From positions 1-64,000 of the forward strand of contig NZ_FOCB01000019.1 in NCBI RefSeq assembly GCF_900109995.1: a stretch of DNA of 64,000 nucleotides, read 5' to 3'. The notes beneath the pieces were generated by a model. That model worked only from the letters and a program-made list of their open reading frames with translations, was not told the origin of the DNA and did no database searches. A program made the position numbers and the translations under genes. This DNA is from Pseudomonas sp. ok272. GTDB taxonomy: Bacteria > Pseudomonadota > Gammaproteobacteria > Pseudomonadales > Pseudomonadaceae. Shown one piece after another: positions 29,707 through 42,182 of this stretch; the stretch's first letter is position 1; every line of letters begins with the position of its first letter.

Positions 29707-30111
29707 TCAGGGGTGTGCTTCGCGCACCCTGCCACTCCATCCTGGTACCGGCTGCAGCACCAGCAGCAACCCGGACAAGCCCAGCACAAGGTAGCTGAAC
29801 AGCAACCAGTGCCGCGCACTCGGCCAATCGAACCACACAACGAAGTACATCGCACAGGCGTATACCGCCATCAACAGCAGTTGCCCGCGAAAATCGCGCC
29901 ATAGACTGCCAAGGCCCTTGGCCTGAACCAACACCAGAACCTGAAAAAGCACGCAAGCCGCTGCGAAACCAACCAGCAGCGGGCTCAACGTGCGTGAAAT
30001 TTCGTCGATCAGCAGCGGCGCCAGGCCTATCTGGCCCAACATCGGCAACAAACCGATCTGCAACAACCACAAGCCGCCGACCCACAACACCTGAGTCAGC
30101 TGCCAAAGCAT
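29707..30111 (-). CDS. DUF4149-type small membrane protein
   Basis: 134-aa integral membrane protein with four predicted helices (about 4-25, 40-65, 75-92 and 98-118), matching the DUF4149 layout. The start is taken at the ATG at 30111; an upstream in-frame start lies inside greA. An imperfect GGGTGTGC/GCGCACCC hairpin at 29711-29729 overlaps its last codons and lies just after the convergent yhbY stop. The function is unknown. It sits between greA and yhbY as in other pseudomonads. Confidence 0.75.
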   Translation of the reverse strand: MLWQLTQVLWVGGLWLLQIGLLPMLGQIGLAPLLIDEISRTLSPLLVGFAAACVLFQVLVLVQAKGLGSLWRDFRGQLLLMAVYACAMYFVVWFDWPSARHWLLFSYLVLGLSGLLLVLQPVPGWSGRVREAHP

Positions 30112-30139
30112 GGCGCCTGCACGAAGCGGGCGCCGGCCT

Positions 30140-30616
30140 TCAGATATGACGAACTTCGACAATCTCGTACTCGATAACGCCACCCGGCGTCTTCACAGTC
30201 ACCACATCCCCCTCTTCCTTGGCAATCAAGGCGCGAGCGATGGGCGAACCCACGGAGATTTTTCCTTGCTTGAAGTCAGCCTCATCCTCACCCACGATGT
30301 GATAAGTCACCGTTTCGTCGGTCTCGACGTTGGCGATCTCGACAGTGGTGCCGAAAATCACTTTGCCGGTGTGAGGGATAGTCGTGACATCAATGATCAC
30401 CGCGTTCTGCATACGGCCTTCAATGTCACGAATACGCGCCTCGACCATACCCTGCTGCTCGCGAGCAGCGTGGTATTCGGCGTTTTCCTTCAGGTCACCC
30501 AATTCGCGGGCCGTACCGATGTCCTGGCTAAGCTTCGGACGTACGACCTTGGTCAGGTGAGCGTGCTCTTCTTCCAGGGCCTTGGCGCCCTGGACGGTCA
30601 TTGGGTATTTGGTCAT
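30140..30616 (-). CDS. greA: Transcription elongation factor GreA
   Basis: 158-aa factor that rescues backtracked RNA polymerase. It has the N-terminal coiled coil with the acidic tip ([20 protein letters not shown] and E residues at the tip) and the C-terminal FKBP-like domain ([18 protein letters not shown]). Its ATG overlaps the carB stop by four bases, so greA is translationally coupled to carB, the usual carAB-greA order in Pseudomonas. Confidence 0.96.
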   Translation of the reverse strand: MTKYPMTVQGAKALEEEHAHLTKVVRPKLSQDIGTARELGDLKENAEYHAAREQQGMVEARIRDIEGRMQNAVIIDVTTIPHTGKVIFGTTVEIANVETDETVTYHIVGEDEADFKQGKISVGSPIARALIAKEEGDVVTVKTPGGVIEYEIVEVRHI

Positions 30617-33600
30617 GCCTTCAATCCTGCGTGTAGATCCTGCAAGCGACGCACGGTCTTCTCGGGACCGAACTTCAGTGCTTCACAGATAGCTTCGCCT
30701 GCAGCAATGGTGGTGGTGCAGTAGATCTTGTGCTGCAAGGCGTTACGACGAATGGAGTAGGAGTCAGCGATCGACTGACGACCTTCCGTGGTGTTGATGA
30801 TCAGCGTGACTTCGTCATTCTTGATCATGTCGACCACGTGCGGACGACCTTCGGTCACCTTGTTCACACGGCGCACCTTCAGGCCTGCCGCCTCGATCAG
30901 CTTGGCAGTCCCGGCGGTGGCAACCACTTCGAAACCCAAGTTGATCAGATCACGGGCCACGCCTGCAACCAACGGCTTGTCATCGTCACGCACGCTGATG
31001 AATGCGGTGCCGCCGGTCGGCAGCACTTCGCTGGCGCCCATCTGGGCCTTGGCAAAGGCTTCGCCGAAGGTATCGCCGACACCCATCACTTCACCGGTCG
31101 ACTTCATCTCTGGGCCGAGGATCGGGTCAACACCAGGGAACTTGGCGAATGGGAACACCGCCTCCTTCACGCTGTAGAAGTTCGGAATGATTTCCTTGGT
31201 GAAACCAATTTCCTTCAGAGTCTTACCGGCCATGACGCGAGCCGCGATCATTGCCAGGGAAACACCGATGCACTTGGAGACGAACGGCACGGTACGGGAA
31301 GCGCGCGGGTTGACTTCGATGACGTAGATATCGTTGCCTTGCAGCGCCAACTGTACGTTCATCAAGCCGATCACACCCAATTCCAGGGCCATTTTCTTGA
31401 CCTGCTCACGCATCTCGTCCTGGATGTGCACCGGCAGCGAGTAAGGCGGCAGCGAGCACGCGGAGTCACCGGAGTGAACCCCAGCCTGCTCAATGTGCTG
31501 CATGATCGCGCCGATCACCACGTCAGTACCGTCGCAAACCGCGTCGACGTCCATTTCGATGGCACAGTTAAGGAAGTGGTCCAGCAGCACCGGGCTGTCA
31601 TTGGACACTTTCACCGCATCACGCAGGTAGCGCTTGAGTTCTTCTTCTTCGTAGACGATTTCCATCGCCCGACCGCCCAGTACGTAGGACGGACGCACCA
31701 CCAGCGGGTAACCAATCTTGCTGGCTGCACGGATGGCTTCATCTTCGCTGCGCACGGTGGCGTTTGGCGGCTGACGCAGGTTCAGGCGTTCAACCATCTG
31801 CTGGAAGCGCTCACGGTCTTCCGCACGGTCGATCGCGTCAGGGCTGGTGCCGATGATTGGCACGCCGGCCTCTTCCAGGGCACGCGCCAGTTTCAGCGGG
31901 GTTTGGCCGCCGTACTGGACGATCACGCCTTTTGGCTTCTCGACACGGACGATTTCCAGTACGTCTTCCAGGGTAACCGGCTCGAAGTACAGACGGTCAG
32001 AGGTGTCGTAGTCGGTCGATACGGTTTCCGGGTTGCAGTTGACCATGATGGTCTCGTACCCGTCGGCGCGCAGGGCCAGTGCTGCGTGTACGCAGCAGTA
32101 GTCAAACTCGATGCCTTGGCCGATACGGTTTGGACCGCCGCCCAGGATCATGATCTTGTCGCGACCCGACGGCGCGGCTTCGCACTCTTCCTCGTAGGTC
32201 GAGTAGAGGTACGCGGTGTCAGTAGCAAACTCGGCCGCGCAGGTGTCAACGCGCTTGTAGACCGGGAAGATTTCCAGCTTGTGACGGTGGCGACGCAGAC
32301 TTTTCTCGGTCACACCCAGCAACTTGGCCAGACGCATGTCGGAGAAGCCTTTGCGCTTGAGGCGGAACATCATGTCGCGGTCGATGCTGGCCAGACCCAG
32401 GGTCTTGACCTTCTCTTCTTCCTTGATCAAGTCTTCGATCTGTACCAGGAACCACGGGTCGATCATGTTCATGCCGAAGATATCTTCGACCGTCATGCCG
32501 GCACGGAAAGCGTCAGCCACATACCAGATGCGCTCGGCGCCCGGCACGGTCAGCTCGCGCTTGAGCACGCTCATGCTTTCCGGGTTGCTCAGGTCGAGCT
32601 TCTCGTCCAGGCCGCAAACGCCTACTTCCAGGCCGCGAAGGGCTTTCTGCAAGGATTCCTGGAAGGTCCGGCCGATGGCCATTACTTCACCGACCGACTT
32701 CATTTGCGTGGTCAGGCGGGCATCGGCTTTCGGGAACTTCTCGAAGGCGAAGCGTGGCAGCTTGGTCACGACGTAGTCGATGGACGGCTCGAAGGACGCA
32801 GGCGTAGCACCGCCGGTGATTTCGTTCTGCAGTTCGTCCAGGGTGTAGCCGATCGCCAACTTGGCAGCGATACGTGCAATCGGGAAGCCCGTGGCTTTCG
32901 AGGCCAGCGCCGAAGAACGGGACACACGCGGGTTCATCTCGATCACAACCATACGGCCAGTGTCCGGGCAGATGCCGAACTGGACGTTGGAGCCACCGGT
33001 TTCAACGCCGATCTCACGCAGTACCGCCAGGGAGGCGTTACGCATGATCTGGTATTCCTTGTCCGTCAGGGTCTGTGCTGGCGCAACAGTGATCGAGTCA
33101 CCGGTGTGCACACCCATCGGGTCAAAGTTTTCGATGGAGCAGACGATGATGCAGTTGTCCTTCTTATCGCGGACAACCTCCATCTCGTACTCTTTCCAGC
33201 CGATCAGGGATTCGTCGATCAGCAGCTCTTTGGTCGGCGACAGGTCCAGGCCGCGCGCGCAGATTTCTTCGAACTCTTCGCGGTTGTAAGCGATACCGCC
33301 GCCAGTGCCGCCCATGGTGAAGGACGGACGGATGATGCACGGGAAGCCCAGCTTCTCGAGCACCGCATTGGCTTCTTCCATGCTGTGGGCGATACCCGAG
33401 CGCGGGCAGTCCAGGCCGATGGATTTCATCGCCTTGTCGAAGCGCGAGCGGTCTTCAGCCTTGTCGATGGTGTCCGCGTTGGCGCCGATCATCTCTACGC
33501 CGAACTTTTCCAGAACGCCTTCACGCTCCAGGTCCAGGGCGCAGTTCAGTGCGGTCTGGCCACCCATGGTCGGCAGCAGCGCGTCTGGACGTTCTTTCTC

Positions 33601-33834
33601 GATGATCTTGGCAACGGTCTGCCACTTGATCGGCTCGATGTACGTGGCGTCAGCCATGTCCGGGTCGGTCATGATGGTTGCTGGGTTGGAGTTCACCAGG
33701 ATGACGCGGTAGCCCTCCTCGCGCAGGGCCTTGCAAGCCTGGGCGCCGGAGTAGTCGAACTCACAGGCCTGGCCGATAACGATCGGGCCAGCGCCGAGAA
33801 TCAGGATGCTTTTTATGTCTGTACGTTTTGGCAT
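30613..33834 (-). CDS. carB: Carbamoyl-phosphate synthase large subunit
   Basis: Makes carbamoyl phosphate for arginine and pyrimidine synthesis from ammonia delivered by CarA. The 1073 aa match E. coli CarB in length. Two ATP-grasp halves are visible: [20 protein letters not shown] (about 15-34) in the first and [17 protein letters not shown] in the second. An MGS-like allosteric domain follows at the C-terminus. The ATG at 33834 (MPKRTD) is chosen over one five codons upstream. A 9-bp direct repeat (GGGGCCACC twice) lies in the 105-base carA-carB gap. Confidence 0.97.
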   Translation of the reverse strand: MPKRTDIKSILILGAGPIVIGQACEFDYSGAQACKALREEGYRVILVNSNPATIMTDPDMADATYIEPIKWQTVAKIIEKERPDALLPTMGGQTALNCALDLEREGVLEKFGVEMIGANADTIDKAEDRSRFDKAMKSIGLDCPRSGIAHSMEEANAVLEKLGFPCIIRPSFTMGGTGGGIAYNREEFEEICARGLDLSPTKELLIDESLIGWKEYEMEVVRDKKDNCIIVCSIENFDPMGVHTGDSITVAPAQTLTDKEYQIMRNASLAVLREIGVETGGSNVQFGICPDTGRMVVIEMNPRVSRSSALASKATGFPIARIAAKLAIGYTLDELQNEITGGATPASFEPSIDYVVTKLPRFAFEKFPKADARLTTQMKSVGEVMAIGRTFQESLQKALRGLEVGVCGLDEKLDLSNPESMSVLKRELTVPGAERIWYVADAFRAGMTVEDIFGMNMIDPWFLVQIEDLIKEEEKVKTLGLASIDRDMMFRLKRKGFSDMRLAKLLGVTEKSLRRHRHKLEIFPVYKRVDTCAAEFATDTAYLYSTYEEECEAAPSGRDKIMILGGGPNRIGQGIEFDYCCVHAALALRADGYETIMVNCNPETVSTDYDTSDRLYFEPVTLEDVLEIVRVEKPKGVIVQYGGQTPLKLARALEEAGVPIIGTSPDAIDRAEDRERFQQMVERLNLRQPPNATVRSEDEAIRAASKIGYPLVVRPSYVLGGRAMEIVYEEEELKRYLRDAVKVSNDSPVLLDHFLNCAIEMDVDAVCDGTDVVIGAIMQHIEQAGVHSGDSACSLPPYSLPVHIQDEMREQVKKMALELGVIGLMNVQLALQGNDIYVIEVNPRASRTVPFVSKCIGVSLAMIAARVMAGKTLKEIGFTKEIIPNFYSVKEAVFPFAKFPGVDPILGPEMKSTGEVMGVGDTFGEAFAKAQMGASEVLPTGGTAFISVRDDDKPLVAGVARDLINLGFEVVATAGTAKLIEAAGLKVRRVNKVTEGRPHVVDMIKNDEVTLIINTTEGRQSIADSYSIRRNALQHKIYCTTTIAAGEAICEALKFGPEKTVRRLQDLHAGLKA

Positions 33835-33939
33835 GGGTTTGTCACTCAAATCCGCAGGTCAGTCGGCAAGCCGTCTAGAACAATCTTTGAAGAGCCTGAA
33901 GGGGCCACCAGTTCGCGGGGCCACCTTCAAGCCGTTCAG

Positions 33940-35076
33940 TCAGCGTCGCTTGGCCATTTCATTGATGAAACGGTCGAACAGCGGCGCTACGTCGTTCGGG
34001 CCAGGGCTAGCCTCAGGGTGGCCCTGGAAGCTGAAGGCGCTCTTGTCGGTGCGCTCGATACCTTGCAGGGTACCGTCGAACAGCGACTTGTGAGTCGCAC
34101 GCACACTGGCTGGCAGGGTCGCTTCATCTACGGCAAAACCGTGGTTCTGGCTGGTGATCATCACCACACCGCTGTCCAGGTCCTGGACCGGGTGGTTGGC
34201 ACCGTGGTGGCCGTGGCCCATTTTCAGGGTCTTGGCGCCAGACGCCAGGGCCAGCAGTTGATGCCCCAGGCAGATACCGAACACCGGGATCTCGGTTTCA
34301 AGAACTTCCTTGATCGCCTTGATTGCGTAGTCGCACGGCTCCGGATCACCAGGACCGTTGGACAGGAACACACCATCCGGCTTGAGGGCCAGCACATCGG
34401 CGGCCGGGGTCTGGGCCGGCACCACGGTGACGCGGCAGCCGCGCTCGACCAGCATGCGCAGGATGTTCAGCTTGACGCCGTAATCGTAGGCAACCACATG
34501 GTATGGCAGCTCGGAAGCGTCGATGGTCGCGTGGCTGTCGGTTTTCAGATCCCAGACAGTCGAACGCCATTCGTACTGTTCTTTGGTGCTGACGACTTTC
34601 GCCAGGTCCATGCCCTTGAGGCCCGGGAACCCACGTGCCGCGGCGATGGCCGCTTCATCGGAGATATTGTCGCCGGCCATGATGCAGCCGTTCTGCGCGC
34701 CTTTCTCACGCAGGATGCGTGTCAGGCGGCGGGTATCGATACCGGCGATGGCCACAACATTGTTGGCTTTCAGGTAATCGGACAGGGACATCGTGTTACG
34801 CCAATTGCTCGCAACCAGTGGCAGGTCACGAATCACCAGGCCTGCCGACCATACACGGTCGGACTCAGCATCTTGCGGCGTAGTGCCGGTGTTGCCGATG
34901 TGCGGGTAAGTCAGGGTAACGATCTGCTGGGCGTAGGAAGGATCGGTAAGGATTTCCTGATAGCCGGTCATGGCGGTGTTAAACACCACCTCTCCAACGG
35001 TTTGACCGTCGGCTCCAATGGCTTCGCCGCGAAAAATGCTGCCATCAGCAAGGGCGAGTATGGCTGGCTTAGTCAA
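33940..35076 (-). CDS. carA: Carbamoyl-phosphate synthase small (glutaminase) subunit
   Basis: Hydrolyses glutamine and channels ammonia to CarB. The 378 aa contain the CPSase small-chain N-terminal domain and a class I amidotransferase with the catalytic cysteine in [15 protein letters not shown] and the His-Glu pair near [10 protein letters not shown]. The start codon is TTG at 35076 behind a strong GGAGG (35082-35086); no ATG fits. A strong intrinsic terminator lies in its leader at 35126-35159, consistent with attenuation. Confidence 0.95.
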   Translation of the reverse strand: MTKPAILALADGSIFRGEAIGADGQTVGEVVFNTAMTGYQEILTDPSYAQQIVTLTYPHIGNTGTTPQDAESDRVWSAGLVIRDLPLVASNWRNTMSLSDYLKANNVVAIAGIDTRRLTRILREKGAQNGCIMAGDNISDEAAIAAARGFPGLKGMDLAKVVSTKEQYEWRSTVWDLKTDSHATIDASELPYHVVAYDYGVKLNILRMLVERGCRVTVVPAQTPAADVLALKPDGVFLSNGPGDPEPCDYAIKAIKEVLETEIPVFGICLGHQLLALASGAKTLKMGHGHHGANHPVQDLDSGVVMITSQNHGFAVDEATLPASVRATHKSLFDGTLQGIERTDKSAFSFQGHPEASPGPNDVAPLFDRFINEMAKRR

Positions 35077-35125
35077 GAAGACCTCCCGTAAATAAAGCCT
35101 GAAAGGGCGATCGCAGGTTGTAAAA

Positions 35126-35159
35126 AAGCGGAGTGACGTATGGACACGTCACCCCGCTT
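35126..35159 (-). promoter_or_regulatory. Strong intrinsic terminator in the carA leader (candidate attenuator)
   Basis: On the minus strand AAGCGGGGTGACGT pairs with ACGTCACTCCGCTT (one mismatch, six-base loop) and is followed at once by TTTTTT. It ends about 45 bases before the carA ribosome site and well after a separate dapB terminator, so it belongs to the carA leader. Two short GTG-started frames cross it (35165 to 35073 and 35152 to 35069), and both end overlapping the carA TTG. Attenuation is inferred, not shown. Confidence 0.55.
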
Positions 35160-35183
35160 CTTCACTGAATTATTCTGCGCGCT

Positions 35184-35201
35184 TTTAGTGGACACACTAA
35201 A
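35184..35201. promoter_or_regulatory. Inverted repeat upstream of carA
   Basis: TTTAGTG-GACA-CACTAAA is a perfect 7-bp inverted repeat with a four-base centre, in the carA promoter region upstream of the leader terminator. It could be a regulator site or an RNA hairpin. I cannot name the regulator. Confidence 0.4.
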
Positions 35202-35296
35202 GCTGTAGCTTACAGAAAAAGGCTTTTTTGGTCTACCGCCAATGAGCCCGAAAGGCTAGAGAATGCGACAGAACATCGCTTGGCGGGATAAAACCA

Positions 35297-35319
35297 GGTC
35301 CAAACACCGTGTTCGGACC
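35297..35319 (-). terminator. dapB terminator
   Basis: GGTCCGAAC pairs with GTTTGGACC (one G-U) and is followed by TGGTTTTA on the minus strand, about 17 bases past the dapB stop. Confidence 0.7.
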
Positions 35320-35335
35320 CGATTTCGGGCATATC

Positions 35336-37277
<1,942 letters not shown>

Positions 37278-37522
37278 AATTCTTTGCACCCTTAAGGACG
37301 TCCGACAAAACCCTCCTGAGCCCTGCCAAACTCGTTGAGCCCCAATACAGGCCCGGACCCAACTCACGTCAATTCAACGATCCTGGTCTTTAGATTGCAG
37401 CCGGGAAACCGGCCTGCAGATGCGGTTTGATTACACCAGAAAGCAGGAGCATTTCCGGCCGTACCGCCAACACGCGAACGTTGTCGCATGCTGTAAAAAT
37501 TCGTGTACTCCAGACACGCCAA

Positions 37523-37542
37523 CGCGGGAGCAAGCTCCCGCG
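37523..37542. repeat. REP-like palindrome between dnaK and dnaJ
   Basis: CGCGGGAGC-AA-GCTCCCGCG, a perfect 9-bp inverted repeat of the GGGAGC-GCTCCC kind common in extragenic REP elements of fluorescent pseudomonads. It lies in the 319-base gap after dnaK (37278-37596). I see no gene in that gap; the dnaJ leader occupies the rest. It may lower dnaJ relative to dnaK or stabilise the dnaK mRNA. Confidence 0.55.
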
Positions 37543-37596
37543 CGGCGACATCCTACCAGTCACCGCACAAAGGCAGTCAACCGGCCGACCAACAAC

Positions 37597-39516
37597 TTAC
37601 TTGTGGTCTTTTACTTCTTCAAACTCGGCATCGACAACGTCGTCAGCTGGCTTTTCAGCCGACTCGGCGTGCGGTGCCGCGCCATCAGCTGGCTGAGCCT
37701 GCTCGGCGTACATCTTCTGCGCCACTGGAGCGGAGACTTTCGACAGCTCTTCAACCTTGGCGTCGATGGTAGCCTTGTCGTCGCCTTTGATGGCGGCTTC
37801 CAGGGCAACCACTGCCGCTTCGATTGCAGTCTTCTCTTCAGCGGTCACCTTCTCGCCAGCGTCCGCGATCATTTTGCGCGTCGAGTGAACCAGCGCATCA
37901 CCCTGGTTACGGGCAGCGGCCAGCTCTTCGAACTTGCGGTCTTCGTCGGCGTTGGTTTCAGCATCGCGAATCATCTGCTGAATCTCTTCCTCGGACAGAC
38001 CGGAGTTGGCCTTGATCACGATCGACTGAGTCTTGCCAGTAGCCTTGTCTTTGGCGCCTACGTGCAAGATGCCGTTGGCGTCGATGTCGAAGGTCACTTC
38101 AATTTGTGGCACGCCACGTGGTGCTGGTGGAATCTCAGCCAGGTCGAACTTGCCCAGGGACTTGTTCTGGGCAGCCTGCTTACGCTCACCTTGCAGCACG
38201 TGAATCGTTACCGCGCCCTGGTTGTCGTCAGCGGTCGAGAACACTTGCGATTTCTTGGTAGGAATCGTGGTGTTTTTCTCGATCAGCGCAGTCATCACGC
38301 CACCCATGGTTTCGATACCCAGGGTCAGCGGGCTGACGTCGAGCAGCAGGACATCCTTCACATCACCAGCCAATACAGCGCCCTGGATAGCAGCACCCAT
38401 GGCCACGGCTTCGTCCGGGTTCACGTCTTTACGGGCTTCTTTACCGAAGAAATCGGTAACAGCCTTTTGAACCAGTGGCATACGGGTCTGACCGCCGACC
38501 AGGATCACGTCGTTGATCGCGCCAACGTCGATACCCGAGTCTTTCAGCGCAATGCGGCAAGGCTCGATGGTGCGTTGAACCAGGTCTTCAACCAGCGATT
38601 CCAGCTTGGCGCGGGAAATCTTCACGTTCAAGTGCTTAGGACCGGTCGCGTCTGCAGTGATGTACGGCAGGTTAACGTCGGTCTGCAGGCTCGAAGACAG
38701 CTCGATCTTGGCTTTCTCGGCGGCCTCTTTCAGACGCTGCATGGCCAAAGGATCGCCCTTGAGGTTCATGCCGCTTTCTTTCTTGAATTCGTCGACGAGG
38801 TAGTCGATCAGACGAATGTCAAAGTCTTCGCCACCCAGGAACGTGTCACCGTTGGTCGCCAACACTTCGAACTGGTGCTCACCATCAACCTCGGCGATTT
38901 CGATAACCGAAACGTCGAAAGTACCGCCACCCAGGTCATAAACGATCACGGTGTGATCGCCCTTGGCCTTGTCCATGCCGTAGGCCAGAGCAGCCGCGGT
39001 TGGTTCGTTGATGATGCGTTTTACGTCCAGGCCAGCAATACGGCCGGCGTCTTTGGTTGCCTGACGCTGGCTGTCGTTGAAGTAGGCCGGAACGGTGATA
39101 ACCGCTTCAGTCACTGGCTCGCCGAGATAGTCTTCGGCGGTTTTCTTCATTTTCTTCAGGATCTCGGCAGAGATCTGAGGAGGCGACATTTTCTGGCCAT
39201 TCACTTCAACCCAGGCGTCACCGTTGTCGGCCTTGGCGATTTTGTAAGGGACCATCTTGATGTCTTTCTGTACGACTTCTTCGTCGAACTTGCGACCGAT
39301 CAAACGCTTCACCGCGTACAGGGTGTTGTGCGGATTGGTCACCGCCTGGCGCTTGGCCGACTGGCCAACCAGGATCTCGCCATCATTTGCGTAGGCAACG
39401 ATCGATGGCGTAGTACGTGTACCTTCAGCGTTTTCAATAACTTTGACGCTGCCGTTTTCAAGAATGGAGACGCAGGAGTTGGTAGTCCCCAGGTCGATAC
39501 CGATAATTTTGCCCAT
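37597..39516 (-). CDS. dnaK: Chaperone DnaK (Hsp70)
   Basis: 639-aa ATP-driven chaperone. The ATPase domain (1-385) has [12 protein letters not shown], the phosphate loop [13 protein letters not shown] and [11 protein letters not shown]. The linker [16 protein letters not shown] leads to the substrate-binding domain and a helical lid, ending with the [10 protein letters not shown] tail for co-chaperones. The ATG at 39516 begins MGKIIG. It lies between grpE and dnaJ and is served by the sigma-32 promoter upstream of grpE. Confidence 0.97.
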   Translation of the reverse strand: MGKIIGIDLGTTNSCVSILENGSVKVIENAEGTRTTPSIVAYANDGEILVGQSAKRQAVTNPHNTLYAVKRLIGRKFDEEVVQKDIKMVPYKIAKADNGDAWVEVNGQKMSPPQISAEILKKMKKTAEDYLGEPVTEAVITVPAYFNDSQRQATKDAGRIAGLDVKRIINEPTAAALAYGMDKAKGDHTVIVYDLGGGTFDVSVIEIAEVDGEHQFEVLATNGDTFLGGEDFDIRLIDYLVDEFKKESGMNLKGDPLAMQRLKEAAEKAKIELSSSLQTDVNLPYITADATGPKHLNVKISRAKLESLVEDLVQRTIEPCRIALKDSGIDVGAINDVILVGGQTRMPLVQKAVTDFFGKEARKDVNPDEAVAMGAAIQGAVLAGDVKDVLLLDVSPLTLGIETMGGVMTALIEKNTTIPTKKSQVFSTADDNQGAVTIHVLQGERKQAAQNKSLGKFDLAEIPPAPRGVPQIEVTFDIDANGILHVGAKDKATGKTQSIVIKANSGLSEEEIQQMIRDAETNADEDRKFEELAAARNQGDALVHSTRKMIADAGEKVTAEEKTAIEAAVVALEAAIKGDDKATIDAKVEELSKVSAPVAQKMYAEQAQPADGAAPHAESAEKPADDVVDAEFEEVKDHK

Positions 39517-39618
39517 GTTCACTCTCCCGAAACTTTGGATTTGGTTGCCGCAGCAGTGGTGGCTAACTGCGGTAGCACTTAAACGCTTGACTTCTAAATG
39601 GGGGCCCTACGACAGATT

Positions 39619-40185
39619 TCAAGCCTGCTCGTCAATCGAGGGCGAAACCGGCGCGGGGGCCTTGCTGACCACAACCATGGCTGGGCGCAGCAGGCGGCCG
39701 TTGAGCACATAGCCCTTCTGGAACACCTTCAACACACTGTTAGGTTCCATGTCGGCACTTTCCTGCATGGCCATCGCCTGATGGTGCTCGGCGTTGAACG
39801 GCTCACCCTCAGGATCAATCGCCTCCAGCTGATAACGCTTGAGGGTGTCCGCGAACATCTTCAGGGTCAGCTCGATGCCTTCACGCATCGGGCGAATGCT
39901 TTCGTCATCCGGGCTCGACAACTCCAGGCCGCGCTCCAGGCTGTCGATGATCGGCAGCAGGTCGCCTGCGAATTTTTCCAGCGCGAATTTGTGCGCCTTC
40001 TCTACATCCTGCTCGGCGCGACGGCGGACGTTCTGCAGATCAGCCGCAACACGCAAAGCTTGATCCTGCGCGCCAGCCAGTTGCTCTTCGAGCACTTGTA
40101 CACGAGCCACCAGGTCTTCACCCGATGCTTGGGGAGCCTGATTGGCGTCTGGGTTTTGCGTATCCAGCGTCTGTTCGTCAGCCAT
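39619..40185 (-). CDS. grpE: Nucleotide exchange factor GrpE
   Basis: 188-aa exchange factor for DnaK. A long N-terminal helix (about 25-85, coiled coil, with [16 protein letters not shown]) is followed by a four-helix bundle and a beta domain ending VLQ/[19 protein letters not shown] as [20 protein letters not shown]. First gene of grpE-dnaK-dnaJ, behind a near-consensus heat-shock promoter. Confidence 0.95.
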   Translation of the reverse strand: MADEQTLDTQNPDANQAPQASGEDLVARVQVLEEQLAGAQDQALRVAADLQNVRRRAEQDVEKAHKFALEKFAGDLLPIIDSLERGLELSSPDDESIRPMREGIELTLKMFADTLKRYQLEAIDPEGEPFNAEHHQAMAMQESADMEPNSVLKVFQKGYVLNGRLLRPAMVVVSKAPAPVSPSIDEQA

Positions 40186-40237
40186 AGATTTCTCCTTTCA
40201 AATCGTGCGCGAACTCGACTCGCGCTTCTGCTCCGGT

Positions 40238-40265
40238 ATATGGGGTCGCAATTTGCAGGTTCAAG
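40238..40265 (-). promoter_or_regulatory. Sigma-32 heat-shock promoter of grpE-dnaK-dnaJ
   Basis: On the minus strand CTTGAA, a 14-base spacer and CCCCATAT match the RpoH consensus (CTTGAA-N13-17-CCCCATNT) exactly. It ends about 52 bases before the grpE ATG. Confidence 0.88.
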
Positions 40266-40373
40266 GGCCTATCGGGTGCAGAACGTCATTACCCACACAA
40301 AAATCACTGCCTTGTCATTACTGCACGCTATAAACGGATCTCACCTTCAATTGTATCGAGCTAAAAACGACCA

Positions 40374-40403
40374 TTGTCAGCCACCCGCAAACCACTGTAT
40401 AAA
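40374..40403 (+). promoter_or_regulatory. recN promoter
   Basis: TTGTCA (40374-40379) and TATAAA (40398-40403) with an 18-base spacer, about 30 bases before the recN ATG. The -10 box is inside the LexA site. Confidence 0.6.
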
Positions 40404-40410
40404 TAACCAG
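40395..40410 (+). promoter_or_regulatory. LexA (SOS) box of recN
   Basis: CTGTATAAATAACCAG matches CTGT-N8-ACAG with one mismatch and overlaps the -10 hexamer, the usual position for LexA repression. recN is an SOS gene in other gammaproteobacteria. Confidence 0.75.
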
Positions 40411-40434
40411 ACCTAAAGCCTGGGAGCGGTCAAT

Positions 40435-42108
40435 ATGCTCGTGCACCTGTCCGTACATAACTACGCCATCGTTGAACATCTTGATCTGGAACTCGATCGT
40501 GGGATGAGCGTGATCACCGGGGAAACCGGCGCTGGCAAGTCGATCATGCTCGACGCGCTGGGCCTGACCCTCGGTGATCGCGCCGACAGCGGCGTGGTCC
40601 GCCCCGGTGCAGACAAAGCAGACATCCTGGCGACCTTCGACCTGGCCGACATTCCAGAGGCCAGCGCCTGGCTCGCCGAGCGTGACCTGGACACCAGCGG
40701 CCCCTGCATCCTGCGCCGGGTCATCACCGCCGAAGGTCGCTCGCGCGGCTATATCAATGGCAGTCCCTGTCCATTGGGCGACCTCAAGGCCCTCGGCGAA
40801 CTGCTGATCGATATCCACAGCCAGCACGAACACCAGTCTTTGCTCAAACCTGACACACACCGCCGCTTGCTGGACGAGTACGCCGGCGCCACGGACCTTG
40901 CCCGCCAGGTGCAGCTAGCCGCCCAACGCTGGCGCCAAACTCGCCAGGAACTGGAGCGCCTCTCCAATTCCGGTGACGAACAGCGGGCGCGCCACCAACT
41001 CCTCAGCTACCAGCTGGAAGAACTGGAGAACCTCGGCCTTGGCGACAATGAGCTGGAACAGCTGGAGCAGGAGCACAAGAACCTGACCAACGCAGAAACC
41101 CTGCTGGGCATTTGCCGGCAAGTGGTCGAACAGTGCAGCGAAAGCGATTCCGGGAACGTATTGAATGCCCTGACGGCGAGCCTCAATCGGCTGTCGAGCG
41201 TGAATAACTCAGTCGGTGCCCTGGGTGAAGCCACCAACCTGCTCACCAGCGCGCAAATCCAGGTCGAGGAAGCCGTCGGCGAGCTGAATCGTTTCCTGGA
41301 CCACTTCGACGCCGACCCGGCACGCCTTCAGCAACTCGAAGAACGCCTGGACACCATCTATACCCTGGCGCGCAAACACCGGATCCAGCCCACCGAAGTC
41401 GCGGCCCTGCAACAACGCCTGCTGGACGAACTGGAAACACTGAACGCCAACGACGAGTCCATCGAGCGCCTGAGTGAGGAACTGGGTGCGTTTGCCCGGC
41501 ACTATCAGGAAAAAGCCCGACAACTCAGCGATTTGCGCCACCAGGCTGCAACCAGCCTCGCCAGTGCCGTCGAACAGGAAATCCAGCGCCTGGGCATGCC
41601 GGGCGGGCGCTTCACCATTGAGCTGCGTACCAATACCAGCAACGAACTGCTGCCCAACGGCCTGGAACAGGTGGAATTATTGGTCAGTGCCAACCCAGGG
41701 CAACCGCTAAAGGCGCTGGCGAAAGTCGCGTCAGGGGGGGAGCTGTCACGTATCAGCCTGGCCATCCAAGTCATTACCGCGCAAACATCACGCGTACCCA
41801 CATTGGTATTCGACGAAGTAGACGTCGGTATCGGTGGCCCGACCGCAGAGATCGTCGGCCAACTGTTGCGCCGCCTCGGCGAGCGCGGACAGGTCCTGAC
41901 CGTCACCCACCTGCCGCAAGTGGCCTCCCAAGGGCATCAGCATCTGTTCGTACACAAGGTTCGCGGCGACGAGGCCACACGCACGGCGGTCTCCAAGCTG
42001 AGCAAGAACGAACGCATTGAAGAAGTGGCACGAATGCTCGGAGGGATCGACCTGACCAAGGAATCCCTGGCCCACGCCAAGAAGATGGTCGTGACCGCAA
42101 AAATCTAA
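40435..42108 (+). CDS. recN: DNA repair protein RecN
   Basis: 557-aa SMC-like ATPase acting in double-strand break repair. It has the Walker A motif GETGAGKSIMLDALGL near the start, a central coiled coil (about 150-370), the signature ASGGELSRISLAI and Walker B TLVFDEVDVGIGG near the C-terminus. SOS control is indicated by the LexA box upstream. It is a single gene closed by a strong hairpin. Confidence 0.95.
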   Translation: MLVHLSVHNYAIVEHLDLELDRGMSVITGETGAGKSIMLDALGLTLGDRADSGVVRPGADKADILATFDLADIPEASAWLAERDLDTSGPCILRRVITAEGRSRGYINGSPCPLGDLKALGELLIDIHSQHEHQSLLKPDTHRRLLDEYAGATDLARQVQLAAQRWRQTRQELERLSNSGDEQRARHQLLSYQLEELENLGLGDNELEQLEQEHKNLTNAETLLGICRQVVEQCSESDSGNVLNALTASLNRLSSVNNSVGALGEATNLLTSAQIQVEEAVGELNRFLDHFDADPARLQQLEERLDTIYTLARKHRIQPTEVAALQQRLLDELETLNANDESIERLSEELGAFARHYQEKARQLSDLRHQAATSLASAVEQEIQRLGMPGGRFTIELRTNTSNELLPNGLEQVELLVSANPGQPLKALAKVASGGELSRISLAIQVITAQTSRVPTLVFDEVDVGIGGPTAEIVGQLLRRLGERGQVLTVTHLPQVASQGHQHLFVHKVRGDEATRTAVSKLSKNERIEEVARMLGGIDLTKESLAHAKKMVVTAKI

Positions 42109-42123
42109 CAGCTCCAGACAGCA

Positions 42124-42149
42124 CGAAGGCGACCCTTGGGTCGCCTTCG
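42124..42149. terminator. recN/fur hairpin terminator
   Basis: CGAAGGCGACCC-TT-GGGTCGCCTTCG, a perfect 12-bp stem (13 bp with the flanking A-T) between convergent recN and fur. T-rich sequence follows on the recN side. Confidence 0.8.
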
Positions 42150-42182
42150 TTCGTTTCGCGGACCATGGCCCGCGCGACATGC

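Noticed and set aside
30730-35091. 1453-codon open frame opposite carB and carA
   Set aside because: Very long but entirely antisense to two well-conserved genes; result of codon bias.
37420-39582. 720-codon open frame opposite dnaK
   Set aside because: Antisense shadow. Old claims of a gene opposite hsp70 come from the same codon effect.
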